From: Marinobacterium sedimentorum
GTDB lineage: Bacteria; Pseudomonadota; Gammaproteobacteria; Pseudomonadales; Balneatricaceae
Direction: 5' to 3'
NCBI RefSeq assembly: GCF_024267675.1
Contig: NZ_JALDYX010000003.1
Coordinates: 124,001-188,000 of the forward strand
Length of the DNA: 64,000 nt
Numbering within the stretch: position 1 is the stretch's first letter; the number at the start of each line of letters is the position of its first letter. Below are positions 48,927 through 58,494 of the stretch, in pieces. The notes beneath the pieces were generated by a model that was not told the DNA's origin, made no database searches, and saw only the letters and a program-made list of their open reading frames with translations. The translations under genes and the position numbers were made by a program.

Positions 48927-50369
48927 ATGCTAGCGCCCAAAAAACTCCCACCTTTGCTGCTGGGGCTACTGCTGTCCATGCCGCCACTAACCCAGGCAGC
49001 CCAGAACCTGCCGACCATCGGCGACACCTCTTCGTCCATCGTTTCACTGTCGCAGGAGGCACGCCTGGGCGATACCTGGGGGCGGATGCTGCGCGGACGC
49101 GCCAAGCTGCTCGAAGACCCTATCATTTACAGCTATCTGGAAGACCTGCTGTGGAAGCTGGCCGCCAACAGCGCGCTGCAGCAGCCGCAGCTTGAGCTGA
49201 TCGTTGTCGACAACCCGACACTCAACGCCTTTGCGGTACCGGGCGGCATCGTCGGCATACATGGCGGCCTGCTGCTATCGGCCGAAGCGGAAGATGAACT
49301 GGCCTCGGTACTGGCGCACGAGCTGGCACACCTCAGCCAGCGCCATTTCGCCCAACAGCTGGAAGAAGAACGCCGCAACCGCCCTTTCATGATGGCGGCG
49401 GTGCTGGGCAGCATTCTGGTGGCTGCGGTCGACGCTCAGGCGGGTGCGGCAGCGCTGAGTTCAACGCTCGGTGCCAACGAACTGGCACGGCTGTCCTTCA
49501 GCCGCCAGAACGAACAGGAAGCTGACCGTCTTGGCATGACCGCGCTGGCATCATCCGACATAGACCCCAGCGCCATGCCGCGCATGTTTGAGCGCATGCA
49601 GCGCTCGATGCGCTTTTACGGCGACCGCCCACCTGAATTTCTGCTCACTCACCCCGTGACCCAATCCCGCATTGCCGACTCCCTCAACCGCGCCGCTCAG
49701 TTGCCGGCTCCGGCGATCCAACGCCAGAGCCCGGAGTTTGATATCGCCCGCACCCGCCTTCAGATACATTACGCCGACCGTCCGGGCGCCATTCTGGCCA
49801 GTTTCGAAGCGCAGGCACAGAGCAGCGGCAGCAACCGTGCTTACTACGGCCTGGCAATGGCCGCGAGCGCCACCGGCGATCACACCAGGGCACTCAAGGC
49901 GCTCGACAAACTGGACAGCACCTGGCAACAGCATCTCTATGTGCGCATCAGCCGGGCCGAAATCCTGCACTCAGCCGAGCGCGACAGCGAAGCCGAGCAG
50001 ATCCTGAGCGAACTGAATCAGCTCTACCCCAACAACCTGCCAGTACAGAAAACCTACGCCCGCCTGCTGCAGGACATGGAGAAACCCGCCCGGGCTGCGC
50101 ACCTGTACGAATCACTGCTCAGACGCTACCCCAACGATATTGACAGCCGCTTCAATCTGGCCGAAAGCTATGGCCTGGAACAGCAGATTTTGCGCGTGCA
50201 CGAAGCCCGCATCGAATATTTTCTGCGCACGGCAGACGTCGACAAGGCGCTACGCCAGGTAGATTTCGCACTGAAGGAAAAAATGCTGTCTGAGTCAGAC
50301 CGTGCGCGGCTGGAAGCTTACAAGACGGACGCCGAGCAGCTGCGCGAAAATCTTAAAATGGATTTTTGA
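48927..50369 (+). CDS. bepA: BepA-like periplasmic metalloprotease with TPR domain
   Basis: A 480-residue M48 protease with a signal peptide (hydrophobic 8-22, cleavage near TQAAQ). The zinc motif HELAH is at 131-135 and the third ligand Glu198 lies in NEQEADRLG. A C-terminal run of TPR-like helices starts at about residue 285. BepA helps assemble or degrade stalled outer-membrane proteins such as LptD, in contact with BAM. AAGGA precedes the ATG at 48927. Confidence 0.93.
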   Translation: MLAPKKLPPLLLGLLLSMPPLTQAAQNLPTIGDTSSSIVSLSQEARLGDTWGRMLRGRAKLLEDPIIYSYLEDLLWKLAANSALQQPQLELIVVDNPTLNAFAVPGGIVGIHGGLLLSAEAEDELASVLAHELAHLSQRHFAQQLEEERRNRPFMMAAVLGSILVAAVDAQAGAAALSSTLGANELARLSFSRQNEQEADRLGMTALASSDIDPSAMPRMFERMQRSMRFYGDRPPEFLLTHPVTQSRIADSLNRAAQLPAPAIQRQSPEFDIARTRLQIHYADRPGAILASFEAQAQSSGSNRAYYGLAMAASATGDHTRALKALDKLDSTWQQHLYVRISRAEILHSAERDSEAEQILSELNQLYPNNLPVQKTYARLLQDMEKPARAAHLYESLLRRYPNDIDSRFNLAESYGLEQQILRVHEARIEYFLRTADVDKALRQVDFALKEKMLSESDRARLEAYKTDAEQLRENLKMDF

Positions 50370-50425
50370 TATCACACGAGAACCATCAGACGCAAAAAAT
50401 CCCGGCAAGCACCAAGATTAAGGAT

Positions 50426-50460
50426 ACTAACAAGCCACCCGGGGTAGGCGGCTTGTTAGT
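50426..50460. repeat. Inverted repeat between bepA and nadA
   Basis: ACTAACAAGCC (50426-50436) and its exact complement (50450-50460) form an 11-bp stem with a 13-base loop. There is no T tract on either strand. It lies between convergent genes and may be a structured transcript end. Confidence 0.6.
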
Positions 50461-50545
50461 TATGTCTGATATCGGGCGACCTGTGCAAGCATCCGGAGCC
50501 GCAAGACCCTCGCAAGATTTTTAGCCCTGAACCCAGCCCCTGAGC

Positions 50546-51607
50546 CTATCCTTTGAGTGCCGCGGAGAAATCCAGCATGCGCTGCAACGGCCGGCGCGCC
50601 GCATCAATCAGGGATGCATCAACCAGCACCTCATCACGACCTTCTTCCAGCGCCGTCACCATATTCTCCAGGCCATTCAGCGCCATCCAGGGACAGTGCG
50701 CACAGCTGCGACAGGTCGCGCCACTGCCGCCGGTCGGCGCTTCGATAAACACCTTGTCCGGTGCCGCCTGCTGCATCTTGTAAAAGATACCGCGGTCGGT
50801 CGCCACGATCAGCTCGCGGTTTGGCAGCTCGGCTGCCGCCTTGATCAACTGAGAGGTCGACCCCACTGCATCGGCCAGCTCGATGACCGAGGCCGGCGAT
50901 TCCGGGTGCACCAGAATGGCGGCGTCGGGGTAAACCTGCTTCAGATCCAGCAGGCCCCTGGCCTTGAACTCTTCGTGCACGATGCAGGCGCCATCCCACA
51001 TCAGCATTTCGATGCCCGTCTGCTTCTGTACATAGGCGCCCAGATGCTTGTCCGGCGCCCAGATGATTTTCTTGCCCTGATCCGCCAGATGCTCAACCAC
51101 ATCCAGCGCAATGCTGGACGTCACGACCCAGTCGGCCCGCGCCTTGACTGCCGCCGAGGTATTGGCGTACACCACGACTTCGTAGTCGGGGTGTGCATCA
51201 CAGAACGCGGTGAATTCAGGCGCCGGACAACCGATATCCAGCGAGCAGGTCGCCTCAAGGGTTGGCATGAGAATGCGTTTTTCCGGGTTCAGGATCTTCG
51301 CCGTTTCCCCCATAAAACGCACACCAGCCACCAGCAGCGTGGTTTCCGGGCGGGTACTGCCAAAGCGCGCCATTTCCAGCGAGTCAGCGACACAGCCGCC
51401 GGTTTCCTCGGCCAGCTCCTGAATAATCGCTTCGGTATAATAGTGCGCCACCAGACAGGCATTCTTTTCTTTCAGCAATGCCTTGATACGCGCTTTATAG
51501 CGCTCGACATCCGCGCGACTCATGTCGTCCGGCAGATGTTCTTTGGCTAAATGCTCCTGCACCAGGATGCGCTCGGAGATGTCCTGCTTGCTCAACATAG
51601 GCGTCAT
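50546..51607 (-). CDS. nadA: Quinolinate synthase
   Basis: Condenses iminoaspartate with dihydroxyacetone phosphate to quinolinate in NAD synthesis, using a 4Fe-4S cluster. The cluster cysteines are Cys121 (EATCSLDIG), Cys208 ([10 protein letters not shown]) and one of Cys299/302/305 ([10 protein letters not shown]). It has 353 residues, a normal length. The start at ATG 51607 or a second ATG three codons later cannot be told apart, as neither has a strong ribosome site. Confidence 0.97.
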   Translation of the reverse strand: MTPMLSKQDISERILVQEHLAKEHLPDDMSRADVERYKARIKALLKEKNACLVAHYYTEAIIQELAEETGGCVADSLEMARFGSTRPETTLLVAGVRFMGETAKILNPEKRILMPTLEATCSLDIGCPAPEFTAFCDAHPDYEVVVYANTSAAVKARADWVVTSSIALDVVEHLADQGKKIIWAPDKHLGAYVQKQTGIEMLMWDGACIVHEEFKARGLLDLKQVYPDAAILVHPESPASVIELADAVGSTSQLIKAAAELPNRELIVATDRGIFYKMQQAAPDKVFIEAPTGGSGATCRSCAHCPWMALNGLENMVTALEEGRDEVLVDASLIDAARRPLQRMLDFSAALKG

Positions 51608-51840
51608 GTCTGTCTGTCAAAATTGGGGCAACAAACCCGATGTGAATTTCGAGGCGCAGAATAATACCACAGTTCTGCGCCAGCGGTCGCCGTCACTTTC
51701 TTTGACCCGATTACCCATACATTGTGCCGACCCTGCACGACTGCAAGCCCAGGCGCACTGATAGCTGCCAAAATTTAAGCGAACCCTGCCACCAGAGACG
51801 CCATAGTGACACAAAATGAACGGGCATAAAAAACAGACAT

Positions 51841-51872
51841 AAAAAAGGGGAGCAACAAGTGCTCCCCTTTTT
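51841..51872 (-). terminator. Terminator of tRNA-Lys
   Basis: A 7-bp stem GGGGAGC/GCTCCCC with loop AACAAGT, followed on the minus strand by T6. Confidence 0.93.
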
Positions 51873-51878
51873 CGAATT

Positions 51879-51954
51879 TGGTGGGTCGTATAGGATTCGA
51901 ACCTATGACCAATTGGTTAAAAGCCAACTGCTCTACCAACTGAGCTAACGACCC
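51879..51954 (-). tRNA. tRNA-Lys (UUU)
   Basis: A 76-nt tRNA: acceptor GGGTCGT pairs with ACGACCC, with the D-arm TAGCTCAGTTGGTAGAGCA, anticodon loop CTTTTAA (anticodon UUU), T-arm ATAGG-TTCGAAT-CCTAT and an encoded 3' CCA. It differs from E. coli tRNA-Lys at only a few paired positions. It has its own promoter upstream and terminator downstream. Confidence 0.98.
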
Positions 51955-51966
51955 GATGGGCTGCGC

Positions 51967-51994
51967 ATTCTAAAGACTTTCAGCGTCGATGCAA
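51967..51994 (-). promoter_or_regulatory. Promoter of tRNA-Lys
   Basis: On the minus strand TTGCAT (51994-51989) and TAGAAT (51972-51967) are separated by 16 bp, twelve bases before the mature tRNA 5' end. Confidence 0.7.
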
Positions 51995-52009
51995 CCCCTG
52001 AAACCAATT

Positions 52010-52702
52010 TTATGCCTGATAGCGGGTCGGATCCTCAACACCGGCATCTTCAAAGCCCCTGGCTCGCAAACGACAGCTGTCACAGACACCGCAGGCCCGC
52101 CCCTGGTCATCGGCCTGATAGCAGGACAGCGTCAAGCCGTAGTCCAGCCCCAGCCGCTGACCTTGCGCAATAATGTCCGATTTGGTCAGACTCATCAGCG
52201 GGGTCTCGATACGAAACGGCTGACCACTGACGCCCGCCTTGGTGGCGAGATTGGCCATGGTTTCGAATGCGGCGATAAATTCGGGCCTGCAGTCCGGATA
52301 GCCGGAGTAATCCACCGCATTGACGCCGATAAACAGCGCCCTGGCATCCAGCACTTCCGCCCAGCCCAGCGCCAGGGAAAGAAACACCGTATTGCGGGCC
52401 GGTACATAGGTCACCGGAATCTCGCCCTCAACCTCCTGCTCCGGCACATCAATCGAATGGTCGGTCAGCGCGGATCCGCCAAAGTCCTCCAGATGCAGTC
52501 GAACGACCTTGTGCTTGTGCGCGCTGACACCCAGCGCACTGACAACGGCACGGGCAGCATTCAGCTCGGTCTGCGAGCGCTGGCCATAATCAAAACTCAG
52601 CACATGGCAGTCGTAACCCTGATCAAGCGCCATCGCCAGCACTGTGGCCGAATCAAGACCACCGGACAACAACACCACGGCTTTGGGGGAGGATTGAGTC
52701 AT
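52010..52702 (-). CDS. queC: 7-cyano-7-deazaguanine synthase QueC
   Basis: Makes preQ0 from 7-carboxy-7-deazaguanine with ammonia and ATP, on the way to queuosine in tRNA. The PP-loop SGGLDS is at 13-18. A zinc site is formed by the cysteines of [18 protein letters not shown] near the C terminus. I start it at ATG 52702 ([15 protein letters not shown]). In other gammaproteobacteria queC/queE often follow the tol-pal-cpoB operon; queE is not present here. Confidence 0.96.
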   Translation of the reverse strand: MTQSSPKAVVLLSGGLDSATVLAMALDQGYDCHVLSFDYGQRSQTELNAARAVVSALGVSAHKHKVVRLHLEDFGGSALTDHSIDVPEQEVEGEIPVTYVPARNTVFLSLALGWAEVLDARALFIGVNAVDYSGYPDCRPEFIAAFETMANLATKAGVSGQPFRIETPLMSLTKSDIIAQGQRLGLDYGLTLSCYQADDQGRACGVCDSCRLRARGFEDAGVEDPTRYQA

Positions 52703-52748
52703 AAAACAGTTTCCGCTTTTAAAAATATGAGCAGTGCAGCAAATAACT

Positions 52749-52769
52749 GAGCCCGGACAGGCCGGGCTC
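52749..52769 (-). terminator. Stem-loop between cpoB and queC
   Basis: GAGCCCGG/CCGGGCTC with a five-base loop lies after the cpoB stop and is followed on the minus strand by AGTTATTTG. The weak T tract makes it a doubtful terminator of the tol operon. Confidence 0.5.
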
Positions 52770-52783
52770 AAACGAACACCAAA

Positions 52784-52815
52784 CGTCTAGCCTAGACGCC
52801 TAACCTAGACGCCTA
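52784..52815 (-). repeat. 13-bp tandem repeat at the cpoB stop codon
   Basis: On the minus strand TAGGCGTCTAGGT is followed by TAGGCGTCTAGGC and the partial unit TAGACG. The first TAG is the cpoB stop codon. Confidence 0.8.
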
Positions 52816-53616
52816 GCGCTTAAAATTTTGCGCCAATCGCGCGGCAGAACTTTGCGGGAAATCACGTATCACCCGCTCCAGATAACGTGCAGACTCTGCG
52901 GTGTTGCCACGCTGATAATTCAGCACACCAAGCTTGTAGAGCGCATCGGGCAGTTTGGTACTGCCGGGGAAGCCTTCCACTACACGGGAAAAGGCGGTCT
53001 GGGCAAGATCCAGCTGCTGCTGGGCCAGATAAATTTCACCAAGCCAGTAGTGCGCATTCGCCAGCCGGGCACTCGCCGGGTAGTCCTGCACAAAACGTTC
53101 AAAAGCGCCGGCCGCCTCATTGAATTTGCGCTCTCGCACCAGCGCAAAGGCTTCCTGATACGCCTGATCGTCACCGCCTGCTGCGGCTGGCGTCGAGGGC
53201 GCACTATAGGTGGGCGCTATCGGGGCACCTTCGGGCCCAGCGGCTGCCGCATCCGGCAACGCCGTATCAGAGTTGAGTTCAGGAACCACAGGCCCTGCGG
53301 CTGCACCGGTGATCAACGCGCCCATGCGGCGATCTAGATCACGGTATCGCTCCAGCTGATCCTTCTGCATACGATCGAACTCGTATTGCTGTGATTCCAC
53401 CTGGCCGCGCAGGCTGCGCACTTCATCCTGCAGTTGCTGCAGCATCATCATGAGCTGCGCCTCCTGGGTGCCAAATGACTGCCCGGCACCGCCACTGGAA
53501 TAGCTCTGCCCCGGCCCCGGCACGATCTCAATGACCGGTACAGGATCCGCAGCCAGAACCACTACTGGCGCAAGCGCCAGCAGCAATCCCAGAAACCTGA
53601 GTCTGAATACAGTCAT
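52813..53616 (-). CDS. cpoB: Cell division coordinator CpoB (YbgF)
   Basis: A 267-residue periplasmic protein that links PBP1B-LpoB activity with Tol-driven outer-membrane constriction. It has a signal peptide (ending near VVLAAD), a coiled-coil trimerisation segment (about 45-90, rich in Q/E/R heptads), a proline/alanine-rich linker and a C-terminal TPR domain (about 145-265). ATG 53616 is chosen over a GTG two codons upstream. It is the last gene of the tol operon. Confidence 0.95.
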   Translation of the reverse strand: MTVFRLRFLGLLLALAPVVVLAADPVPVIEIVPGPGQSYSSGGAGQSFGTQEAQLMMMLQQLQDEVRSLRGQVESQQYEFDRMQKDQLERYRDLDRRMGALITGAAAGPVVPELNSDTALPDAAAAGPEGAPIAPTYSAPSTPAAAGGDDQAYQEAFALVRERKFNEAAGAFERFVQDYPASARLANAHYWLGEIYLAQQQLDLAQTAFSRVVEGFPGSTKLPDALYKLGVLNYQRGNTAESARYLERVIRDFPQSSAARLAQNFKR

Positions 53617-53622
53617 GGGCAC

Positions 53623-54153
53623 TTAGCGGCCAGCGTATTTCAGCTCAACGCGACGGTTCTGAGCCCAGGAATCCGAGCCATGACCCATCACTGCCGGCTT
53701 TTCTTCACCGTAGCTGATCACTTCAACCTGACCTGCATTGGCGCCGTTCACCATCAGGAAACGCGCAACAGCGTTGCCACGACGCTCGCCCAGGGCGATG
53801 TTGTATTCACGAGTACCGCGCTCATCGGCGTGACCTTCCAGGCGAACACTTGCCTGCGGGTTGGACGACAGGTAGCGTGCATGCGCTTCCAGATCAGCGA
53901 AAGATTCGCCCTTGACGGTAGACTGATCGAAATCGAAGTAGAAAACAGTCTGCAGGTTTGCCACTTCAGCCGGCAGTTCTGAACCCGACATTCCACCCAT
54001 ACCGGCGGAACCTGAGGTCATGGCACCGCTGTCAGAGCCCATGCCAGCGCCCATATCTGCACTGTCAGTCTGAGTACTGGTGGAGCTGCAACCTGCAACC
54101 CATGCGAAGGTAAGAGCCAGAGCAGCAACCTTGGTAACGTTCAACGCACGCAT
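53623..54153 (-). CDS. pal: Peptidoglycan-associated lipoprotein Pal
   Basis: An outer-membrane lipoprotein of 176 residues. The lipobox WVAGC gives acylated Cys22. A Gly/Ser/Met-rich linker (about 35-58) leads to the OmpA-like domain that binds meso-DAP (LEGHADERGTREYNIALGERR). It binds TolB and peptidoglycan during constriction. The ATG at 54153 follows AAGGAG at slightly long spacing. The methionine/glycine-rich linker is a noticeable local feature. Confidence 0.97.
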   Translation of the reverse strand: MRALNVTKVAALALTFAWVAGCSSTSTQTDSADMGAGMGSDSGAMTSGSAGMGGMSGSELPAEVANLQTVFYFDFDQSTVKGESFADLEAHARYLSSNPQASVRLEGHADERGTREYNIALGERRGNAVARFLMVNGANAGQVEVISYGEEKPAVMGHGSDSWAQNRRVELKYAGR

Positions 54154-54222
54154 TCTTCTATTGCTCCTTGAAGCGACCATCATGGTCGCTAATGTGTAGA
54201 GTAAAATAATGTTAGCCCGGTC

Positions 54223-55524
54223 CTATTGCAAGTAGGGGGACCAGGCCGGCTCCCTAACATCGCCCGATGACGAAGGCATGCGGAAGCGCACCCGGCCATC
54301 GAGAGAAACTGCCGCCAATACACCGGTGTTACCCTGCTGGGTCGCGTACAGCACAATACTGCCGTTCGGTGCTATGGTTGGCGATTCGTCCAGAGACGTC
54401 TGGGTCAGTATATCCAGACGTCCTGTTTTAAGATCCTGTACCGCGATATTGAAAGCGGCTCCGGCACCGGCGCTGCGATGCACCATGGCCAGGAAACGGC
54501 CATCCTGCGTCAGCTTGCCACTGCTATTGTAGTTACCCTCAAAGGTCACCCGTTCAATACGCCGATCTGACAGATAGACACGATAGATCTGTGGCTGGCC
54601 ACCCCGGTCTGAGGTGAACAGTATAGACTGTCCGTCCGGCGACCAGGTTGGCTCAGTGTCGATGCCGTAATGGTGCGTCACACGGGTCAGCTGACGGCGT
54701 GCCAGATCCAGCGTATAGATTTCCGGGTTGCCGTCCTTGGACAGCGTCAACGCCAGACGCTGGCCGTCCGGCGCCCAGGCCGGGGCACCGTTAAGACCGG
54801 CAAATGACTGAATCTTTTCGCGCTTGCCAGTAGCCAGGTGCTGCACATAGATGCCCGGGCGCGAGCTTTCAAAGGACACGTACGCCAGCTTGCTGCCATC
54901 CTTGGACCAGGAGGGCGACATGATCGGCTCGCGGGACTCCAGAATGGTACGGGCCCGCGCACCGTCGGCATCCGCCAGCTGCAGACTGTAACGGTGCCGG
55001 CCACCGCCCTGATTCTGGGCGGTCACATAGGCGATACGGGTGGAGAAGGCACCGCGCAAACCGGTGAGTTTCTCGAATACCGCATCGGCGATGTAGTGCG
55101 CCATATCACGCATGTTGCGCGTCGAGCCACTGATCTGCTCACCGAACACCCGCGTTTCCTTGAGCACATCGTAGAGTTCATAGGTCACCTGCAGCTGCTC
55201 ACCACCGGCCGAGGTCACGCGACCAATCAGCAGGTAATTCTGCCCCGATACGCGCCAGTCCCGAAAGAACACCTGCGCCTGCTGCTGCGGAAAGCTCAGC
55301 ATATCGCTGCGTTTCATGGCACTAAAAAAACCGCTGCGGTACAGATCCGTGGACACGATCTCGGCGATATCCTCCGGCAACGGTGTGCCGCCACTCCAGC
55401 CAAAGGGCACCACAGCGATGGGCGTCGGCGCATCCACGCCCTGGGTCACTTCAATCACCAGCTCGGCGCGCACACCGAATGCCAATAGCATCAATACGCA
55501 GCACGCCAGCAATCTTTGCTTCAT
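54223..55524 (-). CDS. tolB: Tol-Pal system protein TolB
   Basis: A periplasmic protein of 433 residues with a signal peptide ([20 protein letters not shown]), an N-terminal domain (about 22-160) and a six-bladed beta-propeller of WD40-like repeats (recurring SPDG/SKDG motifs such as [16 protein letters not shown]). It shuttles between TolA and Pal. The ATG at 55524 lies just after the tolA stop and follows GAGGT. Confidence 0.97.
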   Translation of the reverse strand: MKQRLLACCVLMLLAFGVRAELVIEVTQGVDAPTPIAVVPFGWSGGTPLPEDIAEIVSTDLYRSGFFSAMKRSDMLSFPQQQAQVFFRDWRVSGQNYLLIGRVTSAGGEQLQVTYELYDVLKETRVFGEQISGSTRNMRDMAHYIADAVFEKLTGLRGAFSTRIAYVTAQNQGGGRHRYSLQLADADGARARTILESREPIMSPSWSKDGSKLAYVSFESSRPGIYVQHLATGKREKIQSFAGLNGAPAWAPDGQRLALTLSKDGNPEIYTLDLARRQLTRVTHHYGIDTEPTWSPDGQSILFTSDRGGQPQIYRVYLSDRRIERVTFEGNYNSSGKLTQDGRFLAMVHRSAGAGAAFNIAVQDLKTGRLDILTQTSLDESPTIAPNGSIVLYATQQGNTGVLAAVSLDGRVRFRMPSSSGDVREPAWSPYLQ

Positions 55525-55529
55525 CGCTA

Positions 55530-56651
55530 TTACCACCTCAATCCCTCCGGTCGGAACTTAACTCTGAATTTTCTGAAATTGCGTTCGAACGTCAATGGAT
55601 CCAATTCAGTCAATCGAGAAAAACGATCGACCTTGTACACCGCCTGCACCGCCGTAGTATCAAATCCCGAGTCACCACTACTCAGCACCAGGTTGGCACT
55701 ATCGACTTCCCCAGACGGGAAAAGGCGAATTTCCACCACCGCCTCCATGCCATTCCGAGATGCGCTCGAAATCCGCCAATAGCGTTCTAATTCACTTCGA
55801 ATATAGTCACCCATCGACACCGTCAGCTGCTGCGACGCACGATCCGCGGCCATCTTCTGCTGTTCCTGGGCCAGCTCTTTTTCGAGCTGCGCCAGTTCAC
55901 GCGCCTTATCGGCCTCCTTGCGCTGCTGCTCTTCCTGCTTGCGCTTGGCTTCTGCGACACGCTTGGCTTCGGTTTCCGCCTTGGCCTTGGCCGCCAGATC
56001 CGCCTGTTTTTTCTTCTCGGCAGCAAGCTTCGCCTGTTCGTCAGCCTGCTTCTTCTCGGCCGCACGCCTGGCCTGATCGTCAGCCTGCTTTTTCTTGTCA
56101 GCCGCAGCCTTCGCCAAATCCTCGACCTGCTTTTTCTTCTCGGTGGCGAGTTTAGCCTGTTCCTGGGCTTTCTGCTTCGCCTCAGCCGCAGCCTTGGTCT
56201 CAGCCGCCTTCGCCTTCGCCAGAACGTCGGCCTGCTCCTTTTGCTGGCGCTGCGTTTCAGCCTTCTGCTCGGCCTCTTTTACCGATTTTTCCTTTGCCGC
56301 CTGCTCATCCCGAACTTTCTGCTCCTGAGCCTGCGCTGCCTTTTTAGCCTTTTCCTGCGCCGCCAACTCCTGCTGACGCTGTTTTTCCTGCGCCTGCTCA
56401 CGTTCGTTCAGCTTGCGCTGCTCGTCTTTCTTGCGCGCCTCTTCTGCGCGACGCGCCTGCTCGGTCTGCTTCTCCAGCGCCTGACTCACCGCGCCCAGAT
56501 CCACCATCTGCGCCTGAATATGGCGCGGTTGCAATTCCCGCGGATCGGCGTGATCGAACCAGTGACCGGCAAGCAGTAACAGCACAGCCACATGCAACAG
56601 AAATGCAAGCAGGCCCGGCACCAGATAACTGCGCTTATCCAAGGTCCACAC
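55530..56651 (-). CDS. tolA: Cell envelope integrity protein TolA
   Basis: A 373-residue protein: one N-terminal membrane helix (about 12-30), a long Lys/Ala/Glu/Gln-rich helical domain II (about 60-275, with repeated [12 protein letters not shown] segments) and a C-terminal domain III that contacts TolB, Pal and colicins. It couples the TolQR motor to the outer membrane. It starts with GTG directly after the tolR stop. The low-complexity coiled coil makes exact repeat counts uncertain. Confidence 0.97.
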   Translation of the reverse strand: MWTLDKRSYLVPGLLAFLLHVAVLLLLAGHWFDHADPRELQPRHIQAQMVDLGAVSQALEKQTEQARRAEEARKKDEQRKLNEREQAQEKQRQQELAAQEKAKKAAQAQEQKVRDEQAAKEKSVKEAEQKAETQRQQKEQADVLAKAKAAETKAAAEAKQKAQEQAKLATEKKKQVEDLAKAAADKKKQADDQARRAAEKKQADEQAKLAAEKKKQADLAAKAKAETEAKRVAEAKRKQEEQQRKEADKARELAQLEKELAQEQQKMAADRASQQLTVSMGDYIRSELERYWRISSASRNGMEAVVEIRLFPSGEVDSANLVLSSGDSGFDTTAVQAVYKVDRFSRLTELDPLTFERNFRKFRVKFRPEGLRW

Positions 56652-57068
56652 CTACTCGGTTACCAGTCCGACACTGGGTGCGCCGGCCTGCTGCAGCAGC
56701 ACCATCAGCCCGACCACCTTGTCGTATTCAACTCGTTTGTCGCCTTTGACCAACAGCATCTTGTCCGGATTCGCCGCCAGCACCTTCTGCACGCGCTCAC
56801 CCACATCCTCAGCACTGACCACTGACTGTTCGGCACCACCAATATTGATGTAATACTGACCCTCAGCATCCACCGTTACGATCAGCGGTTCGCTGTCCTT
56901 GCTGTCCACAGGGTCAGCGGAGGCCTTGGGCAGCTCCACATCCACACCCTGGGTCAGCATGGGGGCGGTGACCATGAAGATCACCAGCAACACCATCATG
57001 ACGTCGATATAGGGTACAACGTTGATCTCGGCGTTGAGCTTGCGCTTGCGCTTCTGTCGTCTAATCAT
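56652..57068 (-). CDS. tolR: Tol-Pal motor protein TolR
   Basis: A 138-residue ExbD/TolR family protein with one N-terminal membrane helix (about 17-38, [19 protein letters not shown]). The Asp in PYIDVMMV is the proton-carrying residue known in E. coli TolR as Asp23. It forms the ion-driven stator with TolQ. Confidence 0.98.
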   Translation of the reverse strand: MIRRQKRKRKLNAEINVVPYIDVMMVLLVIFMVTAPMLTQGVDVELPKASADPVDSKDSEPLIVTVDAEGQYYINIGGAEQSVVSAEDVGERVQKVLAANPDKMLLVKGDKRVEYDKVVGLMVLLQQAGAPSVGLVTE

Positions 57069-57080
57069 GAGATTGCCTGA

Positions 57081-57761
57081 TCAGTCCGCCGAATGAATTC
57101 GACGGTGCAAAATGCTCGAAAACTCATCGGCGAAAGTCTCGTAACGATTAAGCAACCCTTCGGATTTGGACGAGAAGCGGTTATAGGCGATGACCGCCGG
57201 AATCGCCGCAAAAAGTCCAATCGCCGTAGCCACCAGCGCCTCGGAAATGCCCGGCGCCACGGACGCCAGCGTCGCCTGATGCATGTTGGCCAGCCCCCTG
57301 AACGAGTTCATGATGCCCCAGACAGTACCAAACAAACCTATATAGGGACTGGTAGAACCCACGGTGGCCAGAAACGGCAGATGCTGATCCAGCTTTTCCT
57401 CTTCACGGGCCAGCGCGACACGCATGCTGCGCTGAATCCCTTCCATGACCGCGTCAGGATCGTAATTGCGCTGCTGGGTCAGGCGGGTAAATTCCTTGAT
57501 GCCGGAGCGAAAAATATTCTCGGCACCATTACCCGGGTCCGGCGACTGATTCACTTCGCGAAACAGGTGACCCAGGTCAACGCCCGACCAAAAGCGCTCT
57601 TCAAACACCGCCAGGCCTTTGCTGGCGTCACTGAATACACGGCGACGCTGAAAAATCATGATCCATGACAGGAAGGACGCCAACAGCAAAATCAGCATAA
57701 CCAGCTGTACAACCAGACTTGCGTTGAGCACCAGACTCCAGATCGACATTTCCTCGACCAC
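57081..57761 (-). CDS. tolQ: Tol-Pal motor protein TolQ
   Basis: A 226-residue MotA/TolQ/ExbB channel protein with three membrane helices. The conserved ISEALVATAIGLFAAIPAVIAYN segment is present. Start GTG 57761 follows AGAGGAA at good spacing; the later ATG (57749) sits directly on GAGGAA. It opens the operon tolQRAB-pal-cpoB. The ybgC gene that usually precedes it is missing. Confidence 0.97.
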   Translation of the reverse strand: MVEEMSIWSLVLNASLVVQLVMLILLLASFLSWIMIFQRRRVFSDASKGLAVFEERFWSGVDLGHLFREVNQSPDPGNGAENIFRSGIKEFTRLTQQRNYDPDAVMEGIQRSMRVALAREEEKLDQHLPFLATVGSTSPYIGLFGTVWGIMNSFRGLANMHQATLASVAPGISEALVATAIGLFAAIPAVIAYNRFSSKSEGLLNRYETFADEFSSILHRRIHSAD

Positions 57762-57867
57762 AACAAATTCCTCTCAGGCGCCAGATCACCAGGAGTGCCG
57801 GCTGACTCGGTTGATAAATCGGACTCTCTGATGCCTAGTGCAACGGACAGACCACAACAGGTTAATA

Positions 57868-58027
57868 GGAGGCTGTCCGACAATACTTAACCTACTGCGA
57901 ACCACCTGAATTTGGCTGTTTTTTGTGCTTTTTGCGTTAAATAGAACCACTATTCGCCTTAAAACACCGTAAAAACCAGCTCAAATCAGCCGGCTCTCGC
58001 TACGGCCAGCATTATCGGACAGCCTCC
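57868..58027 (-). mobile_element. MITE-like repeat, copy 3 (160 bp)
   Basis: Terminal repeats GGAGGCTGTCCGACAAT and its inverse (one difference) are flanked by TA on both sides. Reversed, it aligns with copy 2: it shares CTACTGCG near one end, a 24-bp block at 57936-57959, and CTCGCTACG near the other. The TIRs differ from copy 2 in sequence, so it is a sister subfamily. No protein is encoded. Confidence 0.82.
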
Positions 58028-58358
58028 TAGGCTCTCGACGCTCTCAAAAGCCTGCCGACAGCCTTTATCGACCCTAACACAGACTTGCCGATGAACGCTT
58101 TATGATAGCGCTCATGCAGTTTGGTTCAGCCACATCCATGAGCGCCGCATCATAGCGGCCACAAGCTTGCTGCAGAATGAACAGAACACTGCTCGAACCC
58201 CGCCCCACGCACACTGTCGCACTACCTTAACAGGCGCACGCAGCAGAGGTGAAGAAGGGTAAGCAGACAAAAGTCGTTTGCGCGATGGGCAGGGACCAGG
58301 GACCTGGGCCTCTAGGCAGTCGGGCGAAATCAGCGCCCACAATAGCAGGCGCAAAAAT

Positions 58359-58442
58359 TTATTCAAGCAGCTTGTGCACCGCCAACATAAAAAGAATTCC
58401 GGCCGCCATAACCGCCCTAAAATGGTGCACGAAGGTGGCCAT
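58359..58442 (-). CDS. Possible 27-residue hydrophobic peptide after ruvB
   Basis: An ATG frame just past ruvB would make a 27-residue peptide with a hydrophobic core (AVMAAGILFMLAV). The whole frame lies in a gap where a gene normally sits, but I see no clear ribosome site, so it may be chance. I do not recognise it. Confidence 0.2.
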   Translation of the reverse strand: MATFVHHFRAVMAAGILFMLAVHKLLE

Positions 58443-58494
58443 TGCGGCTCCGCGAAGCCGCCAGAAACAGACGAAGCCGACCGGCAATCCGTGT

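Larger units (their letters stand above)
57762..58494. other. ruvB-tolQ intergenic region lacking ybgC
   Basis: This 733-bp gap holds MITE-like copy 3 (57868-58027) but no recognisable gene. It should contain the tolQRAB promoter, probably between 57762 and 57865, though I see no clear boxes. A 27-codon frame (58359-58442) after ruvB is the only candidate coding stretch. No remnant of ybgC was recognised. Confidence 0.6.

Noticed and set aside
55850..56470. Apparent internal repeats in the tolA region
   Set aside because: These are the Lys/Ala/Glu/Gln-rich coiled-coil codons of TolA domain II, not a CRISPR or DNA satellite.
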